The position numbers and the translations under genes are program-made. The notes beneath the pieces are model-generated. The model saw only the letters and a list, made by a program, of their open reading frames with translations, was not told the origin of the DNA and ran no database searches. Source: Candidatus Buchananbacteria bacterium RIFCSPLOWO2_02_FULL_46_11b (lineage in GTDB: Bacteria; Patescibacteriota; Patescibacteriia; Buchananbacterales; UBA6539). From it: DNA of 12,983 nt. The stretch is taken from contig MHIR01000064.1 in assembly GCA_001817615.1 (NCBI GenBank), positions 874 to 13,856 of the forward strand, read 5' to 3'. Positions 4,660 to 11,826 of the stretch are shown here, in pieces; position 1 is the first letter of the stretch; each line of letters opens with the position of its first letter.

Positions 4660-4726
4660 AGAACAAATGAACAAAAGAACATTAAAACAAAAAAAATTAA
4701 CGAGTTTGTTCTCTTGTTCTTTTGTT
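4660..4726. repeat. Inverted repeat of GAACAAA units between the kinase and uridyltransferase genes
   Basis: AACAAAAGAACA (4670-4681) is the reverse complement of TGTTCTTTTGTT (4715-4726), and AGAACAAA (4660-4667) of TTTGTTCT (4705-4712). The 174-bp gap is otherwise A/T-rich. No convincing promoter or U-tract terminator was seen, so the role is unclear. Confidence 0.65.
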
Positions 4727-4791
4727 TTTATATTTTTATATTCTTTTCTAAAAGATCAATTTCCAAAATAATAATTCAACCGCTTAAAATA

Positions 4792-5541
4792 TCACTTCAT
4801 CAACTTCTCAATCAACTTTAACTGCTCTTCGGTATTCACGCCCGCGGCCTCTTTTGGTTCAATTGGCACAGTCGCGATTTCCTCGCCTTGTTGGCGGGCA
4901 ATTTTAATCAAGTCGGTTAAATAATATTCTTTCTGTTGATTGTCGTTTTTTATCTTTTCCAAATTTTGCCAAAGCCAGCCGGCCTGAAAGCAAAAATAAC
5001 TCGGATTGACTTCTTTAATCGCCAATTGTTCGGGCGCGGCGTCTTTTTTTTCTATAATGCCAATAACTTTGCCGCTTTCATCGCGGCCGACCCGGCCGAA
5101 ATCAAAAAATCCGGCACGCCAGTCGGAAAAATCCGGAACTAAAACCGTGCCCATGGTTAAAACCTTGCCTGAAGCCAGATGGACGCCGGCCAAATTATTG
5201 ATTGTTTCAAAATTTAAAAGCGGCTGATCGCCGTATAAAACTAAAATATTTTCCGCTTTGTTTTCCAATAGACTTTTGGCGCGCATCACGGCGTGGCCCG
5301 TGCCCAATTGTTCGGCTTGCAAAACATAATCATACTCCGGCCCCAAAGTTTCTTTGACCAATTCCGCTTTCTGGCCGACGACAATCACCGGCCGGGAATC
5401 AATCCCTGATTTTTTTACCGCAGCTAATAAATAATTAATAAGCGGCCGGCCGTTCAATTCAATTAAAACCTTGGGCAATTCCGGCTCGCCCATTCTTTTG
5501 CCAGCCCCCGCGGCCAGGATTATAATTTTGATTTTATCCAT
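4792..5541 (-). CDS. glmU: Stand-alone GlmU-type UDP-GlcNAc pyrophosphorylase (uridyltransferase domain only)
   Basis: A 249-aa nucleotidyltransferase predicted to join UTP and N-acetylglucosamine-1-phosphate to UDP-GlcNAc in the cytoplasm. Visible GlmU motifs are LAAGAGKRM (about residues 9-17, with the signature Arg), LPKVL with its Lys, VLQAEQLGTGHAV, LYGDQPLL with the metal Asp, KVIGIIEKKDA, EVNPSYFCF, EYYLTDLI, and the late Asn in GVNTEEQLKLIE. The protein stops just after that point, where E. coli GlmU (456 aa) would continue into the acetyltransferase beta-helix. It is therefore a natural single-domain form, not a truncation with ragged ends. It follows the alternative-GlmU gene by 44 bp, a gap filled by a palindrome, and is probably co-transcribed with it. 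No clear Shine-Dalgarno sequence is seen. Another sugar-1-phosphate substrate is possible, but the QAEQLGTGHAV match favours GlcNAc-1-P. Confidence 0.88.
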   Translation of the reverse strand: MDKIKIIILAAGAGKRMGEPELPKVLIELNGRPLINYLLAAVKKSGIDSRPVIVVGQKAELVKETLGPEYDYVLQAEQLGTGHAVMRAKSLLENKAENILVLYGDQPLLNFETINNLAGVHLASGKVLTMGTVLVPDFSDWRAGFFDFGRVGRDESGKVIGIIEKKDAAPEQLAIKEVNPSYFCFQAGWLWQNLEKIKNDNQQKEYYLTDLIKIARQQGEEIATVPIEPKEAAGVNTEEQLKLIEKLMK

Positions 5542-5550
5542 AAAATACCA

Positions 5551-5584
5551 ATTGTCGGGGCGAATTGCAATTCGCCCCTACAAT
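5551..5584. repeat. 34-bp near-perfect palindrome between the two GlmU-type genes
   Basis: ATTGTCGGGGCGAATTG (5551-5567) and CAATTCGCCCCTACAAT (5568-5584) are reverse complements except for one position (5556/5579), with no spacer. It fills almost the whole 44-bp gap, so it would be transcribed as a hairpin within the operon mRNA and could act as a processing or stability element. Confidence 0.9.
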
Positions 5585-5585
5585 A

Positions 5586-6878
5586 TTAAATCTTAAATTC
5601 CAATTTCCCCGGCTTAATATTCATTTTTTCACGTTCTGCTTGAGTCAGGGCAAAGACGTCTTTAAGCAATTGCCGGTCGATCTCGCTTGCTTCAAAATTC
5701 CGGCGGGACATGATAATTTTTTGAATTTTAATCGCTTCAGCCAAGTCAAACTCAACGGCACAGCCAAAAGACGCGGCATAAGCGGTAAAAGAAGGAATAT
5801 CCTTGACGACCGTGCCGTACAAATGGCTGCTTGCGCCGATGACTTTGCCGGCATAAATAGGGGTATTGACCGCGGTCCGGGAATAATCGCCGATAATTGA
5901 ACCTAAAAACTGCTGGCCGGTGTCAGCGCCAAAAACCTTGATTAAGCCATAGCTGTTTTTCAAATTGGACGTGGTCGTGCCGGCGCCGAGATTCACCCAT
6001 TCGCCCAGATAGCTGTAGCCAAAAAAACCGTGATGATTTTTATTGCCGTATCCCTGAAAAATTGAGGCTTCAATTTCCCCGCCCGCTTTGCAGACCGGAC
6101 CCAGGCAGCAGCCGTATTTTAAAACCGTAAATTCCCTGATTAAACAATTTTTGCCGATATATAAAGGACCAACTAAATGGCAGAAAGGCAAAACCCGGCT
6201 GCCCTCGTCAATGATAATTGGTCCGTGGCTGGAATTTAAAACAATCTGCGGCGGCAAAATCACTTCGCGGCCGACATAAACATCCGGCTTGATTTCTTTG
6301 TAATATTTTTTTAAATGCGCCAAATTGTCCGCTAAAATTTCCTGATTAAAAGTTATCACTTCCCAGGGATAATTAAAAACCGGCCAGTCAATTTCAATTG
6401 CGGGTAAATTTAATTCATTCAATCTATCTTCCATCGCTCCCTCGCTCCCTGCCCCGGCGCCGAATGACTTGTCCGACGAACCCCGAGCGGATGCGAGGGG
6501 GTAGTCGGAAGTGAGGGGGAAGGGGATCACTCCATCGCTTAAACAAAATCCGCCCACCACCCGGCCCCCGCTCTTAAAAACCGCCTCTTTGCCCGCTAAA
6601 ACCAACTTTGCCAGCTCCCCCGCCGCCTCCAAACTCGGAATCAAGCTGCCGTCCAAAAAAAGCGTTTCTGATTCGCCGGCGTCTTTCCTTAAATATTTCC
6701 GTTCCGTTGTCGCTAGTAAATAATCCCGCACCTCATAATCAATGGAGCAGTCGGGAAATATTTTTTCTATCGCCCCAAACAAGGTCAAGGCGCCGCAAAA
6801 AATATCAAAACTTGGCCGGGTCAGGGTGAGGGGGTAAAGCTTTTCTACTTGGTTGTTTTCGTATAAGATTATTTTCAT
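5586..6878 (-). CDS. Alternative GlmU-like protein (nucleotidyltransferase-like plus beta-helix acetyltransferase)
   Basis: A 430-aa protein resembling the alternative bacterial GlmU family known from Bacteroidetes and others. The N-terminal domain starts MKIILYENNQVEKLYPLTLTRPSFD, matching that family's PLTxTRP signature. The C-terminal half (from about residue 200) is a left-handed beta-helix ending in FFGYSYLGEWVNLGAGTTTSNLKNSYG, the strongest family marker. Expected role: acetylation of glucosamine-1-phosphate, perhaps also uridylation. The frame is open to 6935, but that start would be TTG inside the overlap with glmS. I place the start at ATG 6878, where the family homology begins; no good Shine-Dalgarno sequence is positioned for either, and GAGGAG at 6916-6911 is about 32 nt away. 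Residues about 120-151 form a low-complexity, repeat-like insert (SARGSSDKSFGAGAGSEG). The gene lies 49 bp after glmS. Confidence 0.82.
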   Translation of the reverse strand: MKIILYENNQVEKLYPLTLTRPSFDIFCGALTLFGAIEKIFPDCSIDYEVRDYLLATTERKYLRKDAGESETLFLDGSLIPSLEAAGELAKLVLAGKEAVFKSGGRVVGGFCLSDGVIPFPLTSDYPLASARGSSDKSFGAGAGSEGAMEDRLNELNLPAIEIDWPVFNYPWEVITFNQEILADNLAHLKKYYKEIKPDVYVGREVILPPQIVLNSSHGPIIIDEGSRVLPFCHLVGPLYIGKNCLIREFTVLKYGCCLGPVCKAGGEIEASIFQGYGNKNHHGFFGYSYLGEWVNLGAGTTTSNLKNSYGLIKVFGADTGQQFLGSIIGDYSRTAVNTPIYAGKVIGASSHLYGTVVKDIPSFTAYAASFGCAVEFDLAEAIKIQKIIMSRRNFEASEIDRQLLKDVFALTQAEREKMNIKPGKLEFKI

Positions 6879-6927
6879 AGTTAAATTAATTTTAAATTTT
6901 AAATTACAAACTCCTCGCTTAATTATT

Positions 6928-8763
6928 CTATTCAACTGTCACCGACTTCGCCAGATTCCTCGGCTTGTCCACGTCGCAGCCTTTCAGCCGCGCGATATGA
7001 TAAGCTAAAAGCTGCAAAGGGACGGCATTGACAATCGGCGATAAAATATCCAGGGTCTCGGGGATATAAATAACTTCGTTGACTATTTTTTTAATTTCTT
7101 CATCGCCTTCAGTGGCCAGGGCAATCACAACCCCGTTCCGGGCTTTGACTTCCAAAATATTGCTGATGACTTTATCGTAAGTGCCGTCTTTGACGGCGAT
7201 AAACACCGCCGGCATGTTTTTGTCAATCAAGGCAATCGGCCCGTGCTTCATTTCCGCGGCCGGATAACCCTCGGCGTGGATATAAGAAATTTCTTTAAGC
7301 TTTAAAGCGCCTTCCAAGGCCACTGGATAATTCAGCCCCCGGCCCAGATACAAAAAATTTGAAGCCAGCCGGAATTTTTGCGCCAATTTATAAATGTCGT
7401 CATTTTGCAAAAGCATTTTTTCAATCAATTTCGGCAAACCGGAAAAATTTTTTAAAATTTCTTTGGCTTGATCCTGGCTGACAGTCTTTTTCAAAATTCC
7501 CAAATAAACGGCGATTAAGCTTAAAATCGTCAGCTGTGAAGTGAAAGCTTTGGTTGAGGCCACGCCGATTTCCGGCCCGGCGTGCAAATAACAGCCGGTC
7601 CCGACTTTCCGGGCGATGCTGGAGCCGACGACATTGCAAATCCCGAAAGTCAGGGCTTTATTGGCTTTGGCCAATTCCAGCGCCGCCAAAGTATCGGCCG
7701 TTTCCCCGGACTGGGAAATAACGATGACTAAACAGCTGGCGTCAATCACCGGCTTGCGGTAGCGGAATTCCGAAGCGTACTCCACTTCCACCGGCAATTT
7801 GGCCAGATCTTCAATGATAAATTCGCCGACCAGGCCGGCGTGCCAGGAAGTGCCGCAGGCGATAATGATAATCCGGGAAATCTTATTTAATTTTTCTTCA
7901 ATTTCATCCAGTCCGCCCATTTTTACCCGGCCCTGGTCAACCAGAATTCGGCCGGCTAAAGCGTTGGCGATGCTTTGCGGCTGTTCAAAAATTTCCTTAA
8001 GCATAAACGTCTCAAACCCGCTTTTTTCAATTTGCGCCAGATCCCAGGTAATCTCTTCCACTTTTTTGTCAATGCCGCGGCTGTCTAATAAATTAATGAC
8101 TTGATGGCCGCCGGCCTTGATCTCGGCCAGCTCGTTGTCATCCAGATATATCACGTGCTTGGTGTAAGAAATTATAGCCGAAGCGTCCGAAGCGATTAAA
8201 TATTCACCCTGCCCGACGCCGATAACTAATGGACTGCCTTTTTTGGCGGCCACCAGGACTTCGGGCTCGTCAAGACAAATTGCCGCCAGGCCGTAAGTCC
8301 CTTCCACTTGTTTTAAAGCCAAGGCCGCGGCCTGCGCCAAGGTTTTGCCGGGTTTGTATTTTTCAATCAAATGCGCCAGCACTTCCGAATCGGTCTGGGA
8401 AACAAATTTGTGGCCTTCTTTAATTAAAACTTTTTTTAAAACCTGAAAATTTTCAATTATCCCGTTGTGAACAACCGCAATCTTTTGGGAACAGTCAAAA
8501 TGCGGATGCGCGTTTAATTCCGACGGTTCGCCGTGCGTCGCCCAGCGCGTATGGGCAATGCCCGCGCCGCCGGTTAAATTTTGATTTTTAATCAAATCAG
8601 CCAGCCCGGAAATTTTTCCTTTTTGCTTGGCGCTTTTCAATTTTCCCTCGCCCAAAACCGCCACCCCGGCCGAATCATAGCCGCGGTATTCCAGCCGCTT
8701 AAGCCCGTCAAGCAAAATGGGACAGGCCTGTTTTGAACCGATGTAGCCGACAATACCACACAT
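6928..8763 (-). CDS. glmS: Glutamine--fructose-6-phosphate aminotransferase (isomerizing)
   Basis: A complete 611-aa GlmS, which turns fructose-6-phosphate and glutamine into glucosamine-6-phosphate, the entry step to UDP-GlcNAc. The N-terminal Ntn-hydrolase domain begins MCGIVGYIG with the Cys2 nucleophile, then LEYRGYDSAG, HTRWATHGEPSELNAHPH, VVHNGIIEN and SDASAI. The first SIS domain has CGTSWHAG and SQSGETADTLAAL, followed by GVASTKAFTSQ. The second has LGRGLNYPVALEGALKLKE, AEGYPAAEMKHGPIALI, and the conserved tail DKPRNLAKSVTVE. The length matches E. coli GlmS (609). The start is fixed because Cys2 must follow the initiator Met. No Shine-Dalgarno sequence is seen, and an AT-rich palindrome overlaps the start codon. 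I saw no glmS ribozyme: the gap upstream is only 135 bp, is AT-rich and lacks GC helices. It heads the amino-sugar cluster downstream of the TrmB-like regulator. Confidence 0.97.
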   Translation of the reverse strand: MCGIVGYIGSKQACPILLDGLKRLEYRGYDSAGVAVLGEGKLKSAKQKGKISGLADLIKNQNLTGGAGIAHTRWATHGEPSELNAHPHFDCSQKIAVVHNGIIENFQVLKKVLIKEGHKFVSQTDSEVLAHLIEKYKPGKTLAQAAALALKQVEGTYGLAAICLDEPEVLVAAKKGSPLVIGVGQGEYLIASDASAIISYTKHVIYLDDNELAEIKAGGHQVINLLDSRGIDKKVEEITWDLAQIEKSGFETFMLKEIFEQPQSIANALAGRILVDQGRVKMGGLDEIEEKLNKISRIIIIACGTSWHAGLVGEFIIEDLAKLPVEVEYASEFRYRKPVIDASCLVIVISQSGETADTLAALELAKANKALTFGICNVVGSSIARKVGTGCYLHAGPEIGVASTKAFTSQLTILSLIAVYLGILKKTVSQDQAKEILKNFSGLPKLIEKMLLQNDDIYKLAQKFRLASNFLYLGRGLNYPVALEGALKLKEISYIHAEGYPAAEMKHGPIALIDKNMPAVFIAVKDGTYDKVISNILEVKARNGVVIALATEGDEEIKKIVNEVIYIPETLDILSPIVNAVPLQLLAYHIARLKGCDVDKPRNLAKSVTVE

Positions 8764-8780
8764 AGAAAATTAATTTCTAT
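8762..8780. promoter_or_regulatory. Palindrome overlapping the glmS start codon, possible operator
   Basis: ATAGAAA (8762-8768) and TTTCTAT (8774-8780) are reverse complements around ATTAA. The core GAAAATTAATT also occurs in the palindrome at the trmB transcription start (9644-9654). A shared operator is possible, but in AT-rich DNA this could be chance. Confidence 0.35.
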
Positions 8781-8830
8781 TTATAATGTATTTCTTTAAT
8801 TTTAAATATTTTTTAAGAAATAGTAGCCTA

Positions 8831-8879
8831 AATTACAAATTCCAATTTAAATTTGTAATTTCCAATTTAAATTTGTAAA
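8831..8879. repeat. Tandem 20-bp AT-rich repeat between glmS and the regulator
   Basis: TTCCAATTTAAATTTGTAAT (8840-8859) is followed directly by a copy differing only at its last base (8860-8879). ATTACAAAT just before (8832-8840) can pair with ATTTGTAAT (8851-8859). It looks like local slippage; it lies in the transcript between trmB and glmS or in the glmS promoter region. Confidence 0.8.
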
Positions 8880-8898
8880 AATTCAATGTTAAAACCAA

Positions 8899-9636
8899 TT
8901 ACAATTTATCCCAGATAAATTCGAATACTATTCTCTGCGTCTGATAAATATTATTATCCTCAATCATCACGCCTAAAGGATTATTGTTGTTATCCACCGA
9001 AATCATCGCCACCTTGCCGGCGTAAATCAAAGTATAAGTCGGGGCGCTTTCTTTCTGGGTCAGCCATTTGCGCTCGTCTAAACCCTGCGTCTGCCCGCCC
9101 GGGCCGATGGAAATCACTTTGACTTTTATTCCCGCCCGAATCCGGCTTTCGGAAAAATCAGGGAAGGCCTGGTAAAGCAGGGTTTTGATCGTGGAAGAAG
9201 AATAAGCCCGGTATTCTTTTTTTTCGCTTTTAGCCATGGTTGAAATCACATCCTGCAAAATCACTTTGACGCCCGCCTGACCGTCATAGAATTTGACGAT
9301 CGGCTTGGCGCCGGCGTTGTCGTAAATTGATTTGAGCTGGGGAATAATTTCTTCAATTTCATTTTTGACGTTTTCCAGCTCCGCCTGTTTTTTTTCCAAA
9401 ACCCCGGTTAAGCGGTCCGGATCTTCGGCCATAAAATATTGATGCTTGTCCTGATGGTAATAGCTGGCCAAACCCAGATCAATCAAGGCCTTCAAAATAT
9501 CATAAGCCGTGCCGCGGTTGACGCCGGCTTGCTCGGCGATTTTTCTCACCGGCGCCGGACCCAATTTAACGCAGGTCAAATAAACCTTGATTTCTTTATC
9601 CGATAACCCGATTTTTTGCAAAATATTCTCAATCAT
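8899..9636 (-). CDS. TrmB-family transcriptional regulator
   Basis: A 245-aa regulator. The N-terminal winged helix (residues about 1-70) reads LQKIGLSDKEIKVYLTCVKLGPAPVRKIAEQAGVNRGTAYDILKALIDLGL, the standard TrmB helix-turn-helix. A coiled coil follows (about 74-106, rich in Glu and Lys), then a C-terminal domain beginning KPIVKFYDGQAGVKVIL, the effector-domain entry seen in many TrmB-like proteins. TrmB proteins usually sense sugars or sugar phosphates and control sugar uptake and metabolism. The position fits: glmS lies downstream on the same strand and a phosphofructokinase-superfamily gene is divergent. ATG 9636 begins at the family N-terminus; the leader is only about 28 nt and lacks a clear Shine-Dalgarno sequence. 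A palindrome at its own transcription start suggests autoregulation. The ligand is not deducible. Confidence 0.88.
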   Translation of the reverse strand: MIENILQKIGLSDKEIKVYLTCVKLGPAPVRKIAEQAGVNRGTAYDILKALIDLGLASYYHQDKHQYFMAEDPDRLTGVLEKKQAELENVKNEIEEIIPQLKSIYDNAGAKPIVKFYDGQAGVKVILQDVISTMAKSEKKEYRAYSSSTIKTLLYQAFPDFSESRIRAGIKVKVISIGPGGQTQGLDERKWLTQKESAPTYTLIYAGKVAMISVDNNNNPLGVMIEDNNIYQTQRIVFEFIWDKL

Positions 9637-9641
9637 CTCGG

Positions 9642-9663
9642 TTGAAAATTAATTATTTTTCAA
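9642..9663. promoter_or_regulatory. 22-bp near-perfect palindrome at the trmB transcription start, candidate operator
   Basis: TTGAAAATTAA (9642-9652) and TTATTTTTCAA (9653-9663) match as an inverted repeat at 10 of 11 positions. It lies just downstream of the trmB -10 box and covers the predicted start of transcription (~9664) and the leader. A regulator bound here would block its own promoter. Confidence 0.5.
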
Positions 9664-9670
9664 TATAAAC

Positions 9671-9699
9671 AGTATATCCCTAATTAAACACTTTGTCAA
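9671..9699 (-). promoter_or_regulatory. Promoter of the TrmB-family gene
   Basis: On the minus strand a perfect -35 TTGACA (9699-9694), a 17-bp spacer and -10 TATACT (9676-9671). Expected start is near 9664, with a leader of about 28 nt. Confidence 0.88.
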
Positions 9700-9735
9700 T
9701 TTTTTTTCTACAAAAGTTGTGAATAAGTAATAAAA

Positions 9736-9751
9736 ATAGCTTATTTTAGCT
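9736..9751. promoter_or_regulatory. TAGCT-N6-AGCTA inverted repeat in the divergent region, possible operator
   Basis: A short inverted repeat, TAGCT and AGCTA around TATTTT, sits between the two divergent promoters, roughly 40 bp upstream of the trmB -35 box and the pfk -35 box. It is the only obvious dyad in the centre of the region. Weak evidence; AT-rich surroundings. Confidence 0.25.
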
Positions 9752-9790
9752 AAATAATAAATACATAATTGTCAATAAAATATATAATCA

Positions 9791-9819
9791 TTGTCTAAAT
9801 TAAAAATCAATGCTATAAT
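9791..9819 (+). promoter_or_regulatory. Promoter of the PfkA-superfamily operon
   Basis: -35 TTGTCT (9791-9796), 17-bp spacer, perfect -10 TATAAT (9814-9819). Expected start is near 9826, giving a leader of about 32 nt to ATG 9858. Confidence 0.82.
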
Positions 9820-9857
9820 TATAAAATAGATAATCACTTAATCTTCCCTATCGGAAT

Positions 9858-11009
9858 ATGAATAAAAAAACCGTTTTGATTTTTACCGGCGGCGGCTTGG
9901 CCCCGGCTTTGAATCCCACTTTATACGGCGCCATTACCCGGGCCAGAAAAGAAGGCTTTCGGATTTTAGGCGGCTTGTACGGCTGGGCCTGCCTTGGCGC
10001 CAACGGAAAAACTATTGATTTGACCAAAATTGATCTGGAAATAATCAAAAAAAACGGCGGCACTTTTTTAAGATCATCCCGGACCAATCCTTTTAATTCA
10101 AAAAACGGCCTGGCCGAATTAAAAAAGCGGATTAAAAAATTAAAAATAGATTATATTATTGCCATTGGCGGCGATGACACGCTGGGCGCGGCTTATAAGC
10201 TTCATCAGGAATCAATTATTCCCATTGCCGGCGCGCCGAAAACCATTGACAACGATTTGCCGGAAACTTACTGGAGCCCCGGCTTTCCTTCCGCCGCTTA
10301 TTATTTCAGCCAATTCGTCAAAGAAATCAGAGAAGACGCCGCTTACGCTTTAAGCCGGATTTTTATTGTGGAAGCCCTGACCGCCAAAGCCGGCTGGCCG
10401 GTCGCGGCCGGCGCTTACGGCGGCGCCGATCTTATCATTCCGCCGGAAAAACCCATTGATTTGAAGCTGATTATCCGGCTGGCAAAAAAAAGATACCGCG
10501 AAAACAAAAATTTCGCTGTTATCGCCATTTCCAATCAGGCAAAAATTTCCGGCATCAAAGGCGAAGAAGACGAGCAAAAAGACCAGTTCGGCGTCAAGCG
10601 GCAAAATTACATTTCCCTGGCTTTGGCAAAAAGTCTGAAAGCCGCCCTGGGCATTGAAACTAAGGTGGCCATTCCGGCCAACTACGTGGAAACCGGCCGG
10701 CCGATTAAAATTGATTGTGAAATTGGCATTAAACTGGGAGAAAAAGCCGTCAATTTAATCAGAAAAAATAAATTCGGCCAAATGGCGGCAGTCAAAAGGC
10801 CCAGCTGGCAGTCAAATTCAATTACTGTTGATTGCGCGCCGTTAAGCGCCATGCGAAATAAGAAAAAACCGATGGATGAATCGTTTTTTGATTTTAAAAA
10901 CCTGCGGGTTAAACAGAAAATGTTTGATTATCTGGAACCGATGCTGGGAAAATACGAGCCGGAAAAAAATAATGATTATAATCAATTGATTGATAAGATA
11001 ATAAGATGA
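9858..11009 (+). CDS. PfkA-superfamily phosphotransferase, PPi-type active site, substrate uncertain
   Basis: A 383-aa member of the 6-phosphofructokinase superfamily. The phosphoryl-transfer site is intact: R75 in SSRTNPF, GGDDT (104-108), PKTIDND (127-133) with the catalytic Asp131, and R167. The second Asp in GGDD and the Lys in PKTIDND are the known signature of pyrophosphate-dependent rather than ATP-dependent enzymes. The sugar-phosphate pocket differs from E. coli PfkA in my alignment by eye: MGR becomes LTA (174-176), Glu222 becomes N226, Arg243 becomes K269, His249 becomes N275 and Arg252 becomes E278. A substrate other than fructose-6-phosphate is therefore plausible. The protein is somewhat longer than PfkA (320 aa), with an insert at about residues 231-248 and a C-terminal extension. 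The Shine-Dalgarno sequence is weak (CGGAAT). Its TGA overlaps the next gene's ATG by 4 bp, and it is divergent from the trmB-like regulator, which may control it. Confidence 0.85.
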   Translation: MNKKTVLIFTGGGLAPALNPTLYGAITRARKEGFRILGGLYGWACLGANGKTIDLTKIDLEIIKKNGGTFLRSSRTNPFNSKNGLAELKKRIKKLKIDYIIAIGGDDTLGAAYKLHQESIIPIAGAPKTIDNDLPETYWSPGFPSAAYYFSQFVKEIREDAAYALSRIFIVEALTAKAGWPVAAGAYGGADLIIPPEKPIDLKLIIRLAKKRYRENKNFAVIAISNQAKISGIKGEEDEQKDQFGVKRQNYISLALAKSLKAALGIETKVAIPANYVETGRPIKIDCEIGIKLGEKAVNLIRKNKFGQMAAVKRPSWQSNSITVDCAPLSAMRNKKKPMDESFFDFKNLRVKQKMFDYLEPMLGKYEPEKNNDYNQLIDKIIR

Positions 11010-11788
11010 AAATAATGCTTTACAATCTGGATCACGGCGGCCGGAAAGGCAATAATCTTTATGCCCGCTGGCCGGCTTTGATTAAAACGATTAAAAGTAT
11101 TAATCCGGATATCGCCGTTTTATTGGAATGCTGGGATTGGGAAGAAAAAAAACAATTTAAAAAATTCGCCGAAAAACTGGGTTATCCTTATTATTATTTT
11201 TCTTCTTCCAACACTAAGCATCACATCGGCCTGGTGGCCAAAATTAAGCCGGCAAAAATAAAAAAATACCGCAAAAATTTTCATCACTCCGTCTTGCAGG
11301 CCCATTTCGATCAGCCCCTTGATTTTAATATTTTCGGCGTTCACCTCAGTCCAAAAACCGAGGCTGCCAGGCTCGAAGAAGCCAAACGGATTATTAAACT
11401 GGCCGAATCAAATCAACCGGCCATTGTCATCGGCGATTTTAATTCTCTTTCGCCGCTCGACGGCTATAATGAAAAAAAATTAATCGGCCAATTCCAAAAA
11501 AATAACATTTCTAAATTCGGCAAGAATAAACTGGAGAAGCGCGCAATTGCCAAAATACTCAAAGCCGGCCTGATTGATATTTATAAAATCCAGCATCAAG
11601 ACAAAAAACTTCATTATTCCGTGCCCAGCCAATACTGCCAAGATTGCGACCATGCGGCAAAAATGCGGCTGGATTACGCTTTTATCGATAAATCTTTGAT
11701 CAAAATCGTGACCGCTTCCAAAATTATTAAAAATCGGCTGACTGATAAATCTTCTGATCATTATCCGCTCGTACTGGAATTGAAATAA
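11006..11788 (+). CDS. Endonuclease/exonuclease/phosphatase-fold protein
   Basis: A 260-aa protein of the EEP (DNase I-like) fold, metal-dependent phosphodiesterases or phosphatases acting on nucleic acids, phosphoinositides or other phosphoesters. The active-site set is in order: N7 (LYNLDHGG), E41 (VLLECWD), H113 (FGVHLSP), D144 and N146 (VIGDFNSLSPLD), D223 (RLDYAFID), and D251-H252 (SSDHYPL). All catalytic residues appear present. There is no signal peptide or membrane segment, so it is probably cytoplasmic. A Cys pair (CQDCDH, 211-216) just before the last motifs is unusual. It overlaps the PfkA-like gene by 4 bp (ATGA), so the two are translationally coupled and may act on the same phosphorylated compound; that link is inference. 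The substrate is unknown. The stop lies at the edge of the hairpin that terminates the opposing gene. Confidence 0.86.
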   Translation: MKIMLYNLDHGGRKGNNLYARWPALIKTIKSINPDIAVLLECWDWEEKKQFKKFAEKLGYPYYYFSSSNTKHHIGLVAKIKPAKIKKYRKNFHHSVLQAHFDQPLDFNIFGVHLSPKTEAARLEEAKRIIKLAESNQPAIVIGDFNSLSPLDGYNEKKLIGQFQKNNISKFGKNKLEKRAIAKILKAGLIDIYKIQHQDKKLHYSVPSQYCQDCDHAAKMRLDYAFIDKSLIKIVTASKIIKNRLTDKSSDHYPLVLELK

Positions 11789-11815
11789 AAAAGGCCTTGC
11801 TTTTATAGCAAGGCC
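11786..11815 (-). terminator. Terminator between convergent genes
   Basis: Perfect 8-bp stem GGCCTTGC (11793-11800) / GCAAGGCC (11808-11815) with a 7-nt loop. Read leftwards it is followed by six T and more A/T, so it is a good intrinsic terminator for the minus-strand gene ending at 11827. For the + strand operon the hairpin lacks a T-run and would be weak. Confidence 0.85.
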
Positions 11816-11826
11816 GGACTAAAGAT

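Noticed and set aside
6430..6539. 9-bp direct repeat TCCATCGCT at 6430 and 6531 as a target-site duplication around the coding insert
   Set aside because: The two copies are 101 bp apart and in different reading frames; clean excision would shift the frame and hit a stop soon after, so it does not mark the insert boundaries.
6879..6935. TTG-initiated N-terminal extension of the alternative GlmU
   Set aside because: It would overlap the end of glmS, has no positioned ribosome-binding site, and the extra 19 residues precede the point where family similarity starts (MKIILYEN).
8764..8898. glmS ribozyme upstream of glmS
   Set aside because: The gap is too short and AT-rich, with none of the GC pseudoknot helices of that ribozyme.
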